Notes: generated from the sequence alone by a model not told the origin. A DNA stretch of 64,000 bases from Treponema sp. (GCA_024400915.1 JAKSLX010000004.1:62001-126000), one strand, 5' to 3'. Shown: positions 25,776-34,743, counted from the stretch's first letter. Numbers and translations: made by a program.

Positions 25776-26624
25776 TTATTTTTCATTTTTAAGGAACATC
25801 TCCACCCTTTCAATCGTAGAATCAGGTGTACTTGCCCCTGCTGTAAGCGCAACTTTTTTCATTATGAAGAATTCTTCCGGAATCTCATCTGCATCTTCTA
25901 TGAGAACTGACTTTGGACAGATAGCAAGGGCCGACTCGTAGAGCCTTTTAGTATTGGCAGAATTTTTTCCGCCTATGACGATTATACCTTCGGACTTACC
26001 TTTCAGTTCAGCAAGAGCTTCCTGTCTTTCCATCGTAGCAGAACAGATTGAATTGAAGATTACAAGATTACTGTTTTTTGAAAGAAGAATGTTCTTAATT
26101 TTCTCGAATTCCACGGGACTGAAAGTAGTCTGTGCAATAAGAACGCATAAATCGGGAACATCAAGAGAAGCTGCTTCCTCAGCGTTTTCAATCACACGGC
26201 AATCATCTGCATAGGACGAAATGCTCACAACTTCACCATGATTTTTATCACCGGCAATGATTACAGAATAACCTTTCTCCGACCATTCCCTTGCACGTTT
26301 CTGACTCAAATGTACCTTTGGGCATGTGGCATCAAGAATTTCAACTTCCCTTTTTTTCAAGGAATCTATAACTTCCGGAGTAGTACCGTGGGCCCTGATC
26401 ACAACGACAGAATCCTTGCCAAGCATTTCAAAAGAAGAACCATCCAGAATCTGAACACCACACTGGGAAAGGGAATCCATTACGACAGGATTATGAACCA
26501 GAGGACCCAAAGTAAAAATTTTCTTAGCGGAACCAATGTTACCTTCAACGGCTTTTTCAGCAGTTTCTACTGCACGTCGGACACCAAAGCAAAAGCCCAG
26601 GACCTGTGCACGAATTATTTCCAT
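25776..26624 (-). CDS. ispH: 4-hydroxy-3-methylbut-2-enyl diphosphate reductase
   Basis: 282 residues, normal for IspH/LytB. The three iron-sulfur cysteines are in LGFCFGVRRAVE (Cys12), ILDATCPKVHLSQ and FNSICSATMERQ. The catalytic-site segments VIRAHGTTPEV and VLIAQTTFSP are intact. IspH performs the last step of the MEP pathway, producing IPP and DMAPP. ATG 26624 lies 8 nt behind a TATAGT box and has no Shine-Dalgarno. Confidence 0.94.
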   Translation of the reverse strand: MEIIRAQVLGFCFGVRRAVETAEKAVEGNIGSAKKIFTLGPLVHNPVVMDSLSQCGVQILDGSSFEMLGKDSVVVIRAHGTTPEVIDSLKKREVEILDATCPKVHLSQKRAREWSEKGYSVIIAGDKNHGEVVSISSYADDCRVIENAEEAASLDVPDLCVLIAQTTFSPVEFEKIKNILLSKNSNLVIFNSICSATMERQEALAELKGKSEGIIVIGGKNSANTKRLYESALAICPKSVLIEDADEIPEEFFIMKKVALTAGASTPDSTIERVEMFLKNEK

Positions 26625-26632
26625 AGATTTAA

Positions 26633-26638
26633 ACTATA
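26633..26638 (-). promoter_or_regulatory. Candidate -10 box for ispH
   Basis: TATAGT on the reverse strand, 8 nt before ATG 26624, so the transcript would be leaderless or nearly so. Confidence 0.4.
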
Positions 26639-26670
26639 ATGATTAACCTAAAAAAATTCAAATTTCAAAA

Positions 26671-26710
26671 GAAAAAAAAATCCTCCACCAGTCAAACTGA
26701 TGAAGGATTT
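26671..26710 (-). terminator. Rho-independent terminator of the yajC-secD-secF operon
   Basis: On the reverse strand ATCCTTCATCAGT and ACTGGTGGAGGAT pair (one mismatch), followed by a run of nine T (complement of 26672-26680). It starts 26 nt after the secF stop. Confidence 0.85.
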
Positions 26711-26735
26711 CATTAACATCAACTAATAACTTGAA

Positions 26736-27953
26736 TTACTTGTTGTGTGGCTTTACGTGGTTTGCCCATTCGCCAGGCTGCCAGTTGCGGCGTGCCCATG
26801 AAATGAAACCAGAGCTGATGAACATAGATGAGTAACATCCTGAGATGAGACCAACTGTGAGGATCTGAGCAAAGTCACGGATGCTTCCTGTTGTAAACAC
26901 GAGAAGTGAGCAAGAAGCAAACAATGTTGTAACTGTCGTGATGATGGAACGGCTCAATGTACCGCTGATAGAAGTATCAAGAATAACCTTGAAGTCCTTT
27001 GTATCAACAAGCTTGATGTTTTCACGAACGCGGTCAAGGATAACAACTGTAGCGTTGATTGAGTAACCGAAGATTGTGAGAACAGCAGCAAATGATGTTG
27101 TTGAGAATTCAACCTGTGTCCATGAGATGAATGCAAACATGATCAGACAGTCATGGATAAGGGCAATGATTGCACCAAGAGCAAAGTCCCAGTGGAAGCG
27201 GATTGTTGCGTAGAACCAGATTGCAAAGAGTGTTACCAATGCAAGAACAACTGACTTCCATGCGTTGCTTGAAGAGAAGCTTGAACCAACAAAGTCTGTC
27301 TTAACGATGGCAATATTGTCTTCTCCAAACTTAGACTTGAGGGAACCTGTAATTGACTTCTGCAATGTTTCAACTGAAGTTTCGTCTCCCTTTGCCATGG
27401 CTGCACGGATCTGGAAGCTGCGGTTAGAGTCATCTCCAAGTTCCTTTACTGCAACATTCTGTGAAGCAAGGCTTTCGCGAACTGCATCAATAGACACGTT
27501 GTTTGAAGCATCAGATACATAGAGCTTTACAGCCTGATCAAAAGAAAGGCGAGCTGTTGATGCGCTGTCTGTATAGATTCCGTAAGAATCTGCAGAAGCA
27601 GAATTAACAACTGTAGCTGTAACACCTTCTACGCCGTTGAGGGCATTTGCCATGTCACGGATAGTTGGATTCTGACCGTATGTAAATGTCTTTGTTTCGT
27701 TTTCTGCACCTGTTCCCGAAATAACGAGGGAAAGTGCAACATTAGAAGTTTCAACGCTTACGTTTGCTGAACCTTTGTATGTAAGTTCGATTGCAGATGG
27801 AGCGATGCGAACTTCTTCTACAAGACCTGGAACGAAATCAATGCCGAAGTTGATTCCGCGGATAAAAATTCCTGCAACACCGAGTGCAATGATTACGGCA
27901 CTTACAATAGCACAGGCAGGAAATGCTTTACTGAACTGCTTTACTGTTTTCAT
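26736..27953 (-). CDS. secF: Protein translocase subunit SecF
   Basis: 405 residues, longer than the usual 300-320 because of an enlarged first periplasmic domain. The N-terminal transmembrane helix is followed by the SecF signature GINFGIDFVPGLVEEVRI (usual form FGIDFTGG). Five C-terminal helices follow, with GYSINATVVILDRVREN. In most SecF proteins this segment is GYSIND, so a conserved membrane aspartate is Ala here. SecDF uses the proton gradient to pull secreted proteins across the inner membrane. The start ATG overlaps the secD stop by one base (TAATG) and has a GGGGG ribosome-binding site inside secD. Confidence 0.92.
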   Translation of the reverse strand: MKTVKQFSKAFPACAIVSAVIIALGVAGIFIRGINFGIDFVPGLVEEVRIAPSAIELTYKGSANVSVETSNVALSLVISGTGAENETKTFTYGQNPTIRDMANALNGVEGVTATVVNSASADSYGIYTDSASTARLSFDQAVKLYVSDASNNVSIDAVRESLASQNVAVKELGDDSNRSFQIRAAMAKGDETSVETLQKSITGSLKSKFGEDNIAIVKTDFVGSSFSSSNAWKSVVLALVTLFAIWFYATIRFHWDFALGAIIALIHDCLIMFAFISWTQVEFSTTSFAAVLTIFGYSINATVVILDRVRENIKLVDTKDFKVILDTSISGTLSRSIITTVTTLFASCSLLVFTTGSIRDFAQILTVGLISGCYSSMFISSGFISWARRNWQPGEWANHVKPHNK

Positions 27954-29689
27954 TATTTAATCCCCCAGCCGATGCTGATGTTTTTCTTGCCTACAACTTC
28001 TGTCTGGAAGTCGAACATGAGGCGAGAAACGAACAATGTTGTGAACAATGTTGAAACAACACCGATTGCCAAGCTGTATGCGAAGCCCTGTACCGAACCA
28101 GTACCGAGCTGAGACATGAAGATGGCGGCAATGAATGTTGTGATGTTAGAGTCCATGATTGCCCAGAATGCGTTGTTGAAACCTGTATTCATTGAAGAAG
28201 CCCTGTCCTTTCCAAGACGGCGTTCTTCCTTGATGCGTTCAAAGATGATTACGTTGGCATCAACAGCCATACCGATTGTAAGGATCATACCTGCAATCAT
28301 TGGGAGTGTAACTGTAAGGTTAAGGGCACTAAGGATTGAGAACATGATATAAAGGTTGAGAACCTGTGCAACACATGCGTTAACACCTGCACCCTGGTAC
28401 CAAACGAGCATGAAAATCATGATGGCAATGAGACCAACTGCAATAGCAAGAAGTCCCTGCTTGATTGCCTGATCGCCGAGGGAAGCACCGATAACCTGCT
28501 GACTTTCTACAGAAAGAGGAACATCAAGCCAAGCTGTCTGGAGAACCTTGCGGAGGTTCTGAGCTTCCTGGATTCCGAAACCTGTGATTGCAACGCGACC
28601 ACCAGTAATTGCTGTCTGGATTCTTGCATTTGACTTAACCTTGTCGTCACTGATGATACAGAGGCTTTCACCAACATGGTTGCCTGTAAATGTACCGAAG
28701 ATTTCAGCTCCTTCACTGTCGAGAACGAAGTTAACCTGTGGCTTTCCTGTAAGGTCTTCTGCACCAACTTCTGCAGACTTGATGTGCTTACCGTCAAGAG
28801 CGATTTCCTTCTTTACAACAAGGTAACCTTCTCTCTGGTCAAGACCGTATGCATCTGTTGTGTAGTAACCCATTACAACACAGTCTTCAGGAATTACAGA
28901 AGAATCGATGAGGCGACCCTTGCTGTCGAATGTGCTGTCAAGGTGATTGTAGTAGTAAGTAGTGAACGCCTGAGTAGCTTCATTGTCTACGAGGCGGAAG
29001 TTAAGGATACCGCGACCCTGGATGATTGAGTTGATCTGGTCTGCTTCTGCTGAACCTGGGAGTTCAATGTAGATGCGGTCTTCACCCTGCTGTCTGATTG
29101 TTGGTGAAGAAAGACCGAAGCGGTCGATGCGGTTTGAAAGAGTTTCTACAGCCTGAGCCATAGCTTCTGTTTTGAGAGTTTCTTCTACGAAAGGTGTGTC
29201 TCCCTGATTTGCAATTACTGCATCAAGGTCAGCCTTAACGATAACGTTCATACCGCCAGAAAGGTCAAGACCGAGCTTAACCGAGTTCTTGTAGAAATCC
29301 TTGTTCTTGAGGATCTTCTTGCGGTAAACGCCTTCAACAAAGTTTACGAGTTCAGTCTTTGAAGAGAATGAATTGAGGGCATCATTCAACTTGAGGGGCT
29401 CTGAATATTTCTTGTTTTCAAGCTTGTAGTTCTTCTTTACCTGTGCCTTAAGCCATTCCTGGTCAGCGGCAACGAGTGTTTCTGGATCTGCCTTTACAGC
29501 AGCAACCATAGCCTTAACGTCGGAAGCAGCCTTGAAGCTTGAGTAGTCCTTGATACTTTCAAGGGAGCTCAATGCCAATGCCTGATCTTCCTTTGGTGTG
29601 CGTGCATACCAACTGATTGTTGGCCACAGGAATGCAAAGCAGACTGCAAGCACAGCAAGAATTGTGATTAAACGACTTTTCTTGTTCAT
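27953..29689 (-). CDS. secD: Protein translocase subunit SecD
   Basis: 578 residues. After an N-terminal membrane helix (about 8-26) comes the periplasmic P1 region with LGLDLSGGMNVIVKADLDAV, RIDRFGLSSPTIRQQGEDRIYIELPG and GRGILNFRLVD, then five helices. The key proton-path segment MILTIGMAVDANVIIFERIKEE keeps its aspartate. It forms a heterodimer with SecF. The start follows the yajC stop with no gap (TAA ATG) and uses a GAGGAAAA ribosome-binding site. Confidence 0.95.
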   Translation of the reverse strand: MNKKSRLITILAVLAVCFAFLWPTISWYARTPKEDQALALSSLESIKDYSSFKAASDVKAMVAAVKADPETLVAADQEWLKAQVKKNYKLENKKYSEPLKLNDALNSFSSKTELVNFVEGVYRKKILKNKDFYKNSVKLGLDLSGGMNVIVKADLDAVIANQGDTPFVEETLKTEAMAQAVETLSNRIDRFGLSSPTIRQQGEDRIYIELPGSAEADQINSIIQGRGILNFRLVDNEATQAFTTYYYNHLDSTFDSKGRLIDSSVIPEDCVVMGYYTTDAYGLDQREGYLVVKKEIALDGKHIKSAEVGAEDLTGKPQVNFVLDSEGAEIFGTFTGNHVGESLCIISDDKVKSNARIQTAITGGRVAITGFGIQEAQNLRKVLQTAWLDVPLSVESQQVIGASLGDQAIKQGLLAIAVGLIAIMIFMLVWYQGAGVNACVAQVLNLYIMFSILSALNLTVTLPMIAGMILTIGMAVDANVIIFERIKEERRLGKDRASSMNTGFNNAFWAIMDSNITTFIAAIFMSQLGTGSVQGFAYSLAIGVVSTLFTTLFVSRLMFDFQTEVVGKKNISIGWGIK

Positions 29690-30097
29690 TTATTTTTCCT
29701 CAGTTTCTGAAGCTGCAGCAGGTGCTGTTTCTTCAGTTTTATTTGCTTTCTTTCCGAAAAAAGATTTCTTTTCTGCCTTTGGAGCTTCAGCCGGCTTGTC
29801 TACAACAACTGTTGCAATGGCTGTGCGGTTGAATTCGATTTTTGTATTGTCATCAACCTTAAGTACTACAGTATTTTCCTTTGTAGATGCTACTGTACCG
29901 TGAATGCCACCGATTGTGACAACCTTGTCACCCTTCTTGAGTGCATCTAGCATCTTCTGAGTTTCCTTCTGCTTCTTCTGCTGTGGACGGATCATAAAGA
30001 GATACATGATTCCCACGATGAGAACGAGAGGCATGATCATTCCGAATCCGCCTGCTGCCGGCTGTGGTGCAGCCTGCAATAAAAGTGCATTGAACAT
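29690..30097 (-). CDS. yajC: Preprotein translocase accessory subunit YajC
   Basis: 135 residues, slightly long for YajC. A single N-terminal membrane helix (about 18-37, FGMIMPLVLIVGIMYLFMI) is followed directly by RPQQKKQKE and DALKKGDKVVTIGGIHGTV, the family hallmark. The last 40 residues are a low-complexity Ala/Glu/Lys tail. It is the first gene of the yajC-secD-secF operon. A GGAA ribosome-binding site precedes ATG 30097. Confidence 0.93.
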   Translation of the reverse strand: MFNALLLQAAPQPAAGGFGMIMPLVLIVGIMYLFMIRPQQKKQKETQKMLDALKKGDKVVTIGGIHGTVASTKENTVVLKVDDNTKIEFNRTAIATVVVDKPAEAPKAEKKSFFGKKANKTEETAPAAASETEEK

Positions 30098-30200
30098 ATT
30101 AAATTCCTACCTTTTTATTGTTTTATTTAAAAATAGTAACCTAGAATAACACGATTTGAGGACAATATCAAGATTTTTAATAATTCTGTAATCAGAACAG

Positions 30201-30216
30201 AGGGGACAGACCCCCT
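30201..30216 (+). repeat. REP-like palindrome copy 10 (one extra C)
   Basis: AGGGGACAGACCCCCT. The 267-bp gap 30098-30364 contains this copy, a 9-bp inverted repeat, a CAAGAATT hairpin and REP copy 11. Confidence 0.75.
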
Positions 30217-30265
30217 GACGAAAGCGTTGCCTTTCTACAACCAGTCTACCCATTAACTTTCGTCA
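30216..30265. repeat. 9-bp inverted repeat between two REPs
   Basis: TGACGAAAG (30216-30224) and CTTTCGTCA (30257-30265), directly abutting REP copy 10 and the CAAGAATT hairpin. Confidence 0.5.
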
Positions 30266-30288
30266 CAAGAATTGCAGCGCAATTCTTG
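30266..30288. repeat. CAAGAATTGC hairpin beside REP copy 11
   Basis: CAAGAATTGC (30266-30275) and GCAATTCTTG (30279-30288), perfect 10-bp stem with a 3-nt loop. Confidence 0.6.
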
Positions 30289-30293
30289 AACAG

Positions 30294-30308
30294 AGGGGAC
30301 AGACCCCT
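30294..30308 (+). repeat. REP-like palindrome copy 11
   Basis: Exact AGGGGACAGACCCCT, a direct repeat of copy 10. Confidence 0.8.
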
Positions 30309-30364
30309 AAGAAAAATAGAAAAAACAAAAGATTTTCAAAAAAAACTATACAAAAACACGTCTA

Positions 30365-32116
30365 TCAACGTTTAAGGAGTTTGTCCAGCTCTGAATTCTG
30401 ACGGACATAGATGGAATTGGCAGGATCAAGGGCAACAACCTGCTTAAGGTAATACTGGGCACGGCGCCAGTCCTTCTTGTTATAGTAAATCTGGTAGAGG
30501 CGATAGAGGGAATCCTTGTTTCTTGGGTTTGCCGTAAGGCTTGAACGGAGGTCCGAAAGAGCCTGATCCTCAGATCCCTGCAGGAAGCTTCGCTGATAAT
30601 AGAGAAAACTCTTCATCTTGGAATTGGCATCGGGAAGAAGCTTTGCAATGAGCTGATTTGCGGCGGCTGCCTGTCCAGAGGCAGAAAGAACCTTTATGTA
30701 GGCAGTCTGAGCATCCTCGTCATCGGGAGACTCACTGTAAAGGCGCCCCGAAATTTCACCGGCTTCCGTTGTCCTCCTCAAGGCGATGCAAATGTCAATA
30801 TGGGCATAAAAGACCGACTTCTGGACATTTTTTTCAGCAATCATGCGGCTGCTCAAAGCATAGGCCTGCTGGTATTCCCCGTTCTTGTACATTTCGCTTA
30901 TGCAGATTTCCCTGGCCTTTGCACTCGAAGGATCTTTTTCCAATGCCTTGAGGGCTATTTCCATGGCAGACATTCCCATGATAGGTTTTCCGGTAAGGGA
31001 TGCCATTTCTGCGGCAAGCACCATTATGTCGTGGCTTTCAGGAAAGAGGCTCAATGCAGCGGAAGCAGTTTCCGCAGCTGAAGTATAGTTTTTGTTCCAG
31101 TCGCACTGAAGCCTTGTCCTGAGGATGTAATACTCCATCGGGGTCTGGTTCTTTCGGGCACAGACATCAAGTAGAGAAGAAGCTCGGATAAAATCCTGTT
31201 TCTGCATGAGGATGCGGGCCCTGAAAAGGACATAATCGGCATTATCCGGTTCCAGAAGCAGGATGCGAACAATATAGGATTCGGTTTTGTCCAGATCACC
31301 AAGAGCATAGGCGGATCTGGCGCAGAGGTCGAGAATTTCAGTGTCCTGAGGATACCTTGAAAGAAGCTGTTCCCCTACAGTAAGTCCAAGTTCCATGTTG
31401 TCGGATTCAAAGCAGGCGCGGGCAATAGCAAAAAGTATCTCCTTTGTCCCGGCCGTATATTTCCCGTTTGCGGCATTAAGATACCTTAAAGCTTCGTCGG
31501 CACGGTTTGTATTCAGACAAAGGACGCCCATTACATAATTTGCAATTACCGAATCAGGACGCAGTTCCAGGGCCTTCAAAAGGGAATCTTCCACCCTGTC
31601 ATAATACTCGGACATATTGTCAGAAGAAAGGACTACGAGAGTCGGCAGCAGATAGGAAAGGAAATCAACCTGAACTGCGCTAAGGTCGTATATCCCCTTC
31701 TGCACGCTTTCCACAATGCCAGTATACTGGTTTGCAGACTGAACTTTTGGAATCAACATGTTGAGCCGTTCCGAAGGCCACGCAACATCCATCATGGCAC
31801 CGATGATGTTTATGAGGGTTCGTTCGGCATCAGTATAATTTTCTTCCACGCTTTTATGGAGGCTGTTGTAGGCTTGCTTAAGGCTCTGCGGGGAACCGAT
31901 TTCCACAGCATCAAAATCAGCCTTTTTTATTGATGAAAACAGGGTCTTTTTCCCGGCGCGAACCGAAACGGAAACGGCACTGGCTTCATCAATCACCTCG
32001 TCACCGGTTGAAGGAGCCGGTTGGGGGGCTGGAGTGCTTCCGCATGAGAAAAATAAGAATATGGAAATAACCGCAAATGCAATGCACCCGCGGTTAAAAA
32101 AATTCTGGCTTGTCAA
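30365..32116 (-). CDS. TPR-repeat lipoprotein
   Basis: About 583 residues from a TTG start at 32116. The frame is open to 32242, but AGGAGA lies 9 nt before this TTG, and it is the first start that does not overlap the upstream gene. The N-terminus is a lipoprotein signal (AFAVISIFLFFSCGS). From about residue 160 onward there are many tetratricopeptide-type helical pairs, for example VIANYVMGVLCLNTNRADEA and ALSDLRSSLTANPRNKDSLY. TPR solenoids mount protein complexes, so a role in envelope assembly is plausible. Its partner is unknown. It is probably co-transcribed with the small membrane protein 13 nt upstream. Confidence 0.78.
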   Translation of the reverse strand: MTSQNFFNRGCIAFAVISIFLFFSCGSTPAPQPAPSTGDEVIDEASAVSVSVRAGKKTLFSSIKKADFDAVEIGSPQSLKQAYNSLHKSVEENYTDAERTLINIIGAMMDVAWPSERLNMLIPKVQSANQYTGIVESVQKGIYDLSAVQVDFLSYLLPTLVVLSSDNMSEYYDRVEDSLLKALELRPDSVIANYVMGVLCLNTNRADEALRYLNAANGKYTAGTKEILFAIARACFESDNMELGLTVGEQLLSRYPQDTEILDLCARSAYALGDLDKTESYIVRILLLEPDNADYVLFRARILMQKQDFIRASSLLDVCARKNQTPMEYYILRTRLQCDWNKNYTSAAETASAALSLFPESHDIMVLAAEMASLTGKPIMGMSAMEIALKALEKDPSSAKAREICISEMYKNGEYQQAYALSSRMIAEKNVQKSVFYAHIDICIALRRTTEAGEISGRLYSESPDDEDAQTAYIKVLSASGQAAAANQLIAKLLPDANSKMKSFLYYQRSFLQGSEDQALSDLRSSLTANPRNKDSLYRLYQIYYNKKDWRRAQYYLKQVVALDPANSIYVRQNSELDKLLKR

Positions 32117-32129
32117 AAAAGCAACTCTC

Positions 32130-32573
32130 CTAGTAGTTGTCTTCTTCCAATGTATCATCCTGCATATATGGAAACTGAAACTGCTTGTTATTGATCCTCT
32201 GGATTCCGTAGACAAAAAGCAGGAGAATTCCAAACACAACAAGAACTATAGGCCAACAGACAGAAATGAACTGCCGGAAGGATATATTAAACACGTCCGA
32301 TGAAAACACCAGAAATGCCGTTCCGAGGAAAATCAGCATGATGGAAGGAAAAAGGAAAGCTGTTCTGAGCCTTCTGTAAATAAAAAGGTCAGCCCCAAGG
32401 AAACAGAATCCGGCAATGATTACAAAAAGAGGCCATATCTGCTTGAGGGTAGCATTGATAAAATTGAAGTTGACTAGACAGATAATGAATCCGTCGATGA
32501 GCAGGGTAAGTCCCATACCAAGAAGGAATCCCTGTTTTCTCAATACTGCTGGTGAAAGTTTCTTGTCATCCAT
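32130..32573 (-). CDS. Small multi-pass membrane protein (LiaF-TM-like pattern)
   Basis: About 147 residues from ATG 32573 (MDDKKLSPAVL). About four to five hydrophobic segments include GMGLTLLIDGFIICLVNF, IWPLFVIIAGFCFLGADLFI, AFLFPSIMLIFLGTAFLVF and CWPIVLVVFGILLLFVYG. The repeated Trp-Pro at helix starts resembles the transmembrane domain of LiaF/DUF5668-type proteins. A glutamate/aspartate-rich tail follows. No catalytic motif; function unknown. It is divergent from the lipoprotein gene at 32625, sharing a palindromic promoter region. Confidence 0.65.
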   Translation of the reverse strand: MDDKKLSPAVLRKQGFLLGMGLTLLIDGFIICLVNFNFINATLKQIWPLFVIIAGFCFLGADLFIYRRLRTAFLFPSIMLIFLGTAFLVFSSDVFNISFRQFISVCWPIVLVVFGILLLFVYGIQRINNKQFQFPYMQDDTLEEDNY

Positions 32574-32594
32574 CCTTTTGCCCTTTCGTTTACA

Positions 32595-32609
32595 ATACAA
32601 TAATTGTAT
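32595..32609. promoter_or_regulatory. Palindrome in a divergent promoter
   Basis: ATACAATAATTGTAT, a perfect 15-nt palindrome between the divergent genes starting at 32573 and 32625. It could be a repressor operator or overlapping -10 boxes. Confidence 0.4.
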
Positions 32610-32617
32610 GCTAAAAT
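32609..32617 (+). promoter_or_regulatory. Extended -10 promoter (leaderless) for the 32625 lipoprotein
   Basis: TGCTAAAAT, an extended -10 ending 7 nt before ATG 32625. No Shine-Dalgarno. Confidence 0.45.
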
Positions 32618-32624
32618 CTACCAC

Positions 32625-33689
32625 ATGTTAAAAAAAATCGGGAAATCACTGATTATTCTTGCAATTATGACGTTTTTTTCAGGCTGCAGCCGCTCCTACA
32701 AGGGCAAAATTCTTCCGGGAGCCTTCAGCAAATCCTACAGAAATACGCAGAATCAGCTTGAAAACCTTCTTGAAAAACCTAACCTGAACAGCGAGACCCG
32801 ATACGCCGTAGTCAACAGGATTGCAAACAACATGCTCTCGGTAAAAGACTACGCTTCCCTCATCTGCTTTCTTACGGACTGGGTTGAAAAGCACGACGAC
32901 GACCCGTACAACGCCTACTGGCTTCTGATGACTGCCTATGCATACCTTGAAAATGATGCAGAACCTGTAGCCGAATATTACTTTGAAAGAATCATAAACA
33001 ACTACAATGACCTTATGGTTCAGGGAAAGTCCATTCACTTCGTATGCCTCCAGCACCTTATCCAGATCAGCGAAAGTCCTGCCAACAGAATCACTTATTT
33101 CAACCAGCTGATTTCAAGGTTCCCAAACAACGTAAGCACAACGGAACTTTTCTACCGACTTGCCCTGGAATACGAAAAGGAAGGTGAATGGAAACAGGCA
33201 ATCCGTTCCTTTACCCAGTACCTTGATCAGGATGATGCGGCTACCCTTCAAATTTCAGGATATCCAAACGCATACCTGAGTACAAAGCAGCTCATTGACT
33301 TTTCAAACTCATCAAAGGACTGGACCTTCGAATCCCTTGATGCTCTTGTCGATGCCGTCAAGAAAGGAATCTCAAGCTACAACTACAGGGCCCTGGACAA
33401 ATACAAGTCAAAGGTTAATTTCTTTGCCATGTCGTGGCGTCAGGTTGAAACGGACGTCAATGCACAGGAAAGCTTTTCAATGCGTTCCTTCATGCGCGGA
33501 AACAGAATCCGCTACAGTGCCGAACTTGACCCTTCATCATCTCCTACCGAAGCCTATTTAAGGACAACAGGATGGAGCAACTACGTAAATGTCTGGTACC
33601 TTTACTTCAGAAAGGTAAACTTTCCTGCAGACCCTGAAATCCACGGAAGATGGGAATGGGCCGGCATCTACTACGGTGAAAAACTGTGA
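32625..33689 (+). CDS. Putative TPR-like lipoprotein, operon partner of a lytic transglycosylase
   Basis: About 354 residues from ATG 32625. The frame opens at 32604, but the -10 box lies between. A signal with lipobox FFSGC ends near residue 21. The body is mostly helical, with TPR-like pairs such as LFYRLALEYEKEGEWKQAIRSFTQYL, and a C-terminal beta-rich stretch (WSNYVNVWYLYFRKVNF). Family not recognised beyond TPR similarity. The stop overlaps the start of the transglycosylase gene (GTGA), so the two are translationally coupled. Envelope localisation and a role with the muramidase are inferred. Confidence 0.65.
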   Translation: MLKKIGKSLIILAIMTFFSGCSRSYKGKILPGAFSKSYRNTQNQLENLLEKPNLNSETRYAVVNRIANNMLSVKDYASLICFLTDWVEKHDDDPYNAYWLLMTAYAYLENDAEPVAEYYFERIINNYNDLMVQGKSIHFVCLQHLIQISESPANRITYFNQLISRFPNNVSTTELFYRLALEYEKEGEWKQAIRSFTQYLDQDDAATLQISGYPNAYLSTKQLIDFSNSSKDWTFESLDALVDAVKKGISSYNYRALDKYKSKVNFFAMSWRQVETDVNAQESFSMRSFMRGNRIRYSAELDPSSSPTEAYLRTTGWSNYVNVWYLYFRKVNFPADPEIHGRWEWAGIYYGEKL

Positions 33690-34675
33690 TCAGGAAAATT
33701 CCATCAGCAATACTTGCTTTTGCGGCAGCGGGGATTTTTGCAGAACCTGTTGCAGACTTTCTCATTCCCTCTGATTCCATACAGATTGAGTCCTCCATGG
33801 TGGATGACCTTGATGACCTTCGCAGGCTGGAAATTGAAAAAAAGGCAAACAGCAGGAAAAGCTACGTCATAAAGGAACCAGTTCACAAGGACATAGGACT
33901 TACGGGACTTGATGACAAGCGCACAAAAAAATTCCTTGACTATTACCTGACTGCTGAAGGGAGAAAATACCTTGCAGACCTTCTCATAGAATCAGCCGGT
34001 TACAGGGTCTATGTCCGCGAGCAGTTGAAAAAGAAAAACCTGCCCATGTTCCTGCAGTACCTTCCCATCGTTGAATCGGAATACAAGCCCAATGCCGTTT
34101 CTGTTTCCGGGGCTACGGGAATGTGGCAATTCATGGAAAACAGCATGGAACCATTCCTAAAGAAAAACGAATGGTATGACGAACGTCTTGATCCGTGGAT
34201 TGAAACGGAAGCAGCCCTTGCAAAACTGAAGGACAACCACAACATGCTTGGAAACTGGGAACTGGCCCTTGCAGCCTACAACATGGGTGCCGGAGCAGTA
34301 AAAAGGGTAAAGAAACAGAGCAAGGCAGACTTCTGGATGCTTGCAGACCTTGAACTTCTTTCAGAGCAGTCCATACTTTATGTTCCCAAACTCATAGCAA
34401 TTACGGAAGCCGTTGAAAACGCCGACTACTATGGTGCAATAGAACTTGGCATTGCGGACAAATGGATTGAACTCATGACGCCGGAAAAATTCGGCAAGAT
34501 AAAAATTACCGGAAGCATTAAGCTGGAGACCATTGCGGAAAAATCCGGAGTAGACCTTGCAGAACTCCAAACGCTAAACCCTGCCCTACTTAAGGGCTGC
34601 ACACCGCCAAAAGAAACCTGGATACTCAGGGTTCCGGCAGGCAAGGCAAAGGAAATAGCAAAATCACTTAAATGA
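33686..34675 (+). CDS. MltD-like membrane lytic murein transglycosylase
   Basis: 329 residues from a GTG start overlapping the upstream stop. A signal peptide (residues 1-19) precedes the SLT domain. The catalytic glutamate is in FLQYLPIVESEYKPNAVS, followed by GATGMWQFM and ELALAAYNMGAGAVKRV, the three classic goose-lysozyme-type transglycosylase motifs. The C-terminus carries a single LysM-like segment (LETIAEKSGVDLAELQTLNPAL). It cleaves peptidoglycan glycan strands, forming 1,6-anhydro-muropeptides, in the periplasm. A terminator follows at once. Confidence 0.88.
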   Translation: MIRKIPSAILAFAAAGIFAEPVADFLIPSDSIQIESSMVDDLDDLRRLEIEKKANSRKSYVIKEPVHKDIGLTGLDDKRTKKFLDYYLTAEGRKYLADLLIESAGYRVYVREQLKKKNLPMFLQYLPIVESEYKPNAVSVSGATGMWQFMENSMEPFLKKNEWYDERLDPWIETEAALAKLKDNHNMLGNWELALAAYNMGAGAVKRVKKQSKADFWMLADLELLSEQSILYVPKLIAITEAVENADYYGAIELGIADKWIELMTPEKFGKIKITGSIKLETIAEKSGVDLAELQTLNPALLKGCTPPKETWILRVPAGKAKEIAKSLK

Positions 34676-34687
34676 AAGAAAGAAAAA

Positions 34688-34726
34688 AAGGCGGCAATCC
34701 CAATCGATTACCGCCTTCAGTTTTTT
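34688..34726. terminator. Bidirectional terminator between the transglycosylase and the chemoreceptor
   Basis: AAGGCGG-x-AATC pairs with GATT-x-CCGCCTT around a 6-nt loop. A TTTTTT run follows on the + strand and an A run precedes it. Confidence 0.8.
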
Positions 34727-34743
34727 ATGGGCACAATGCCAGA

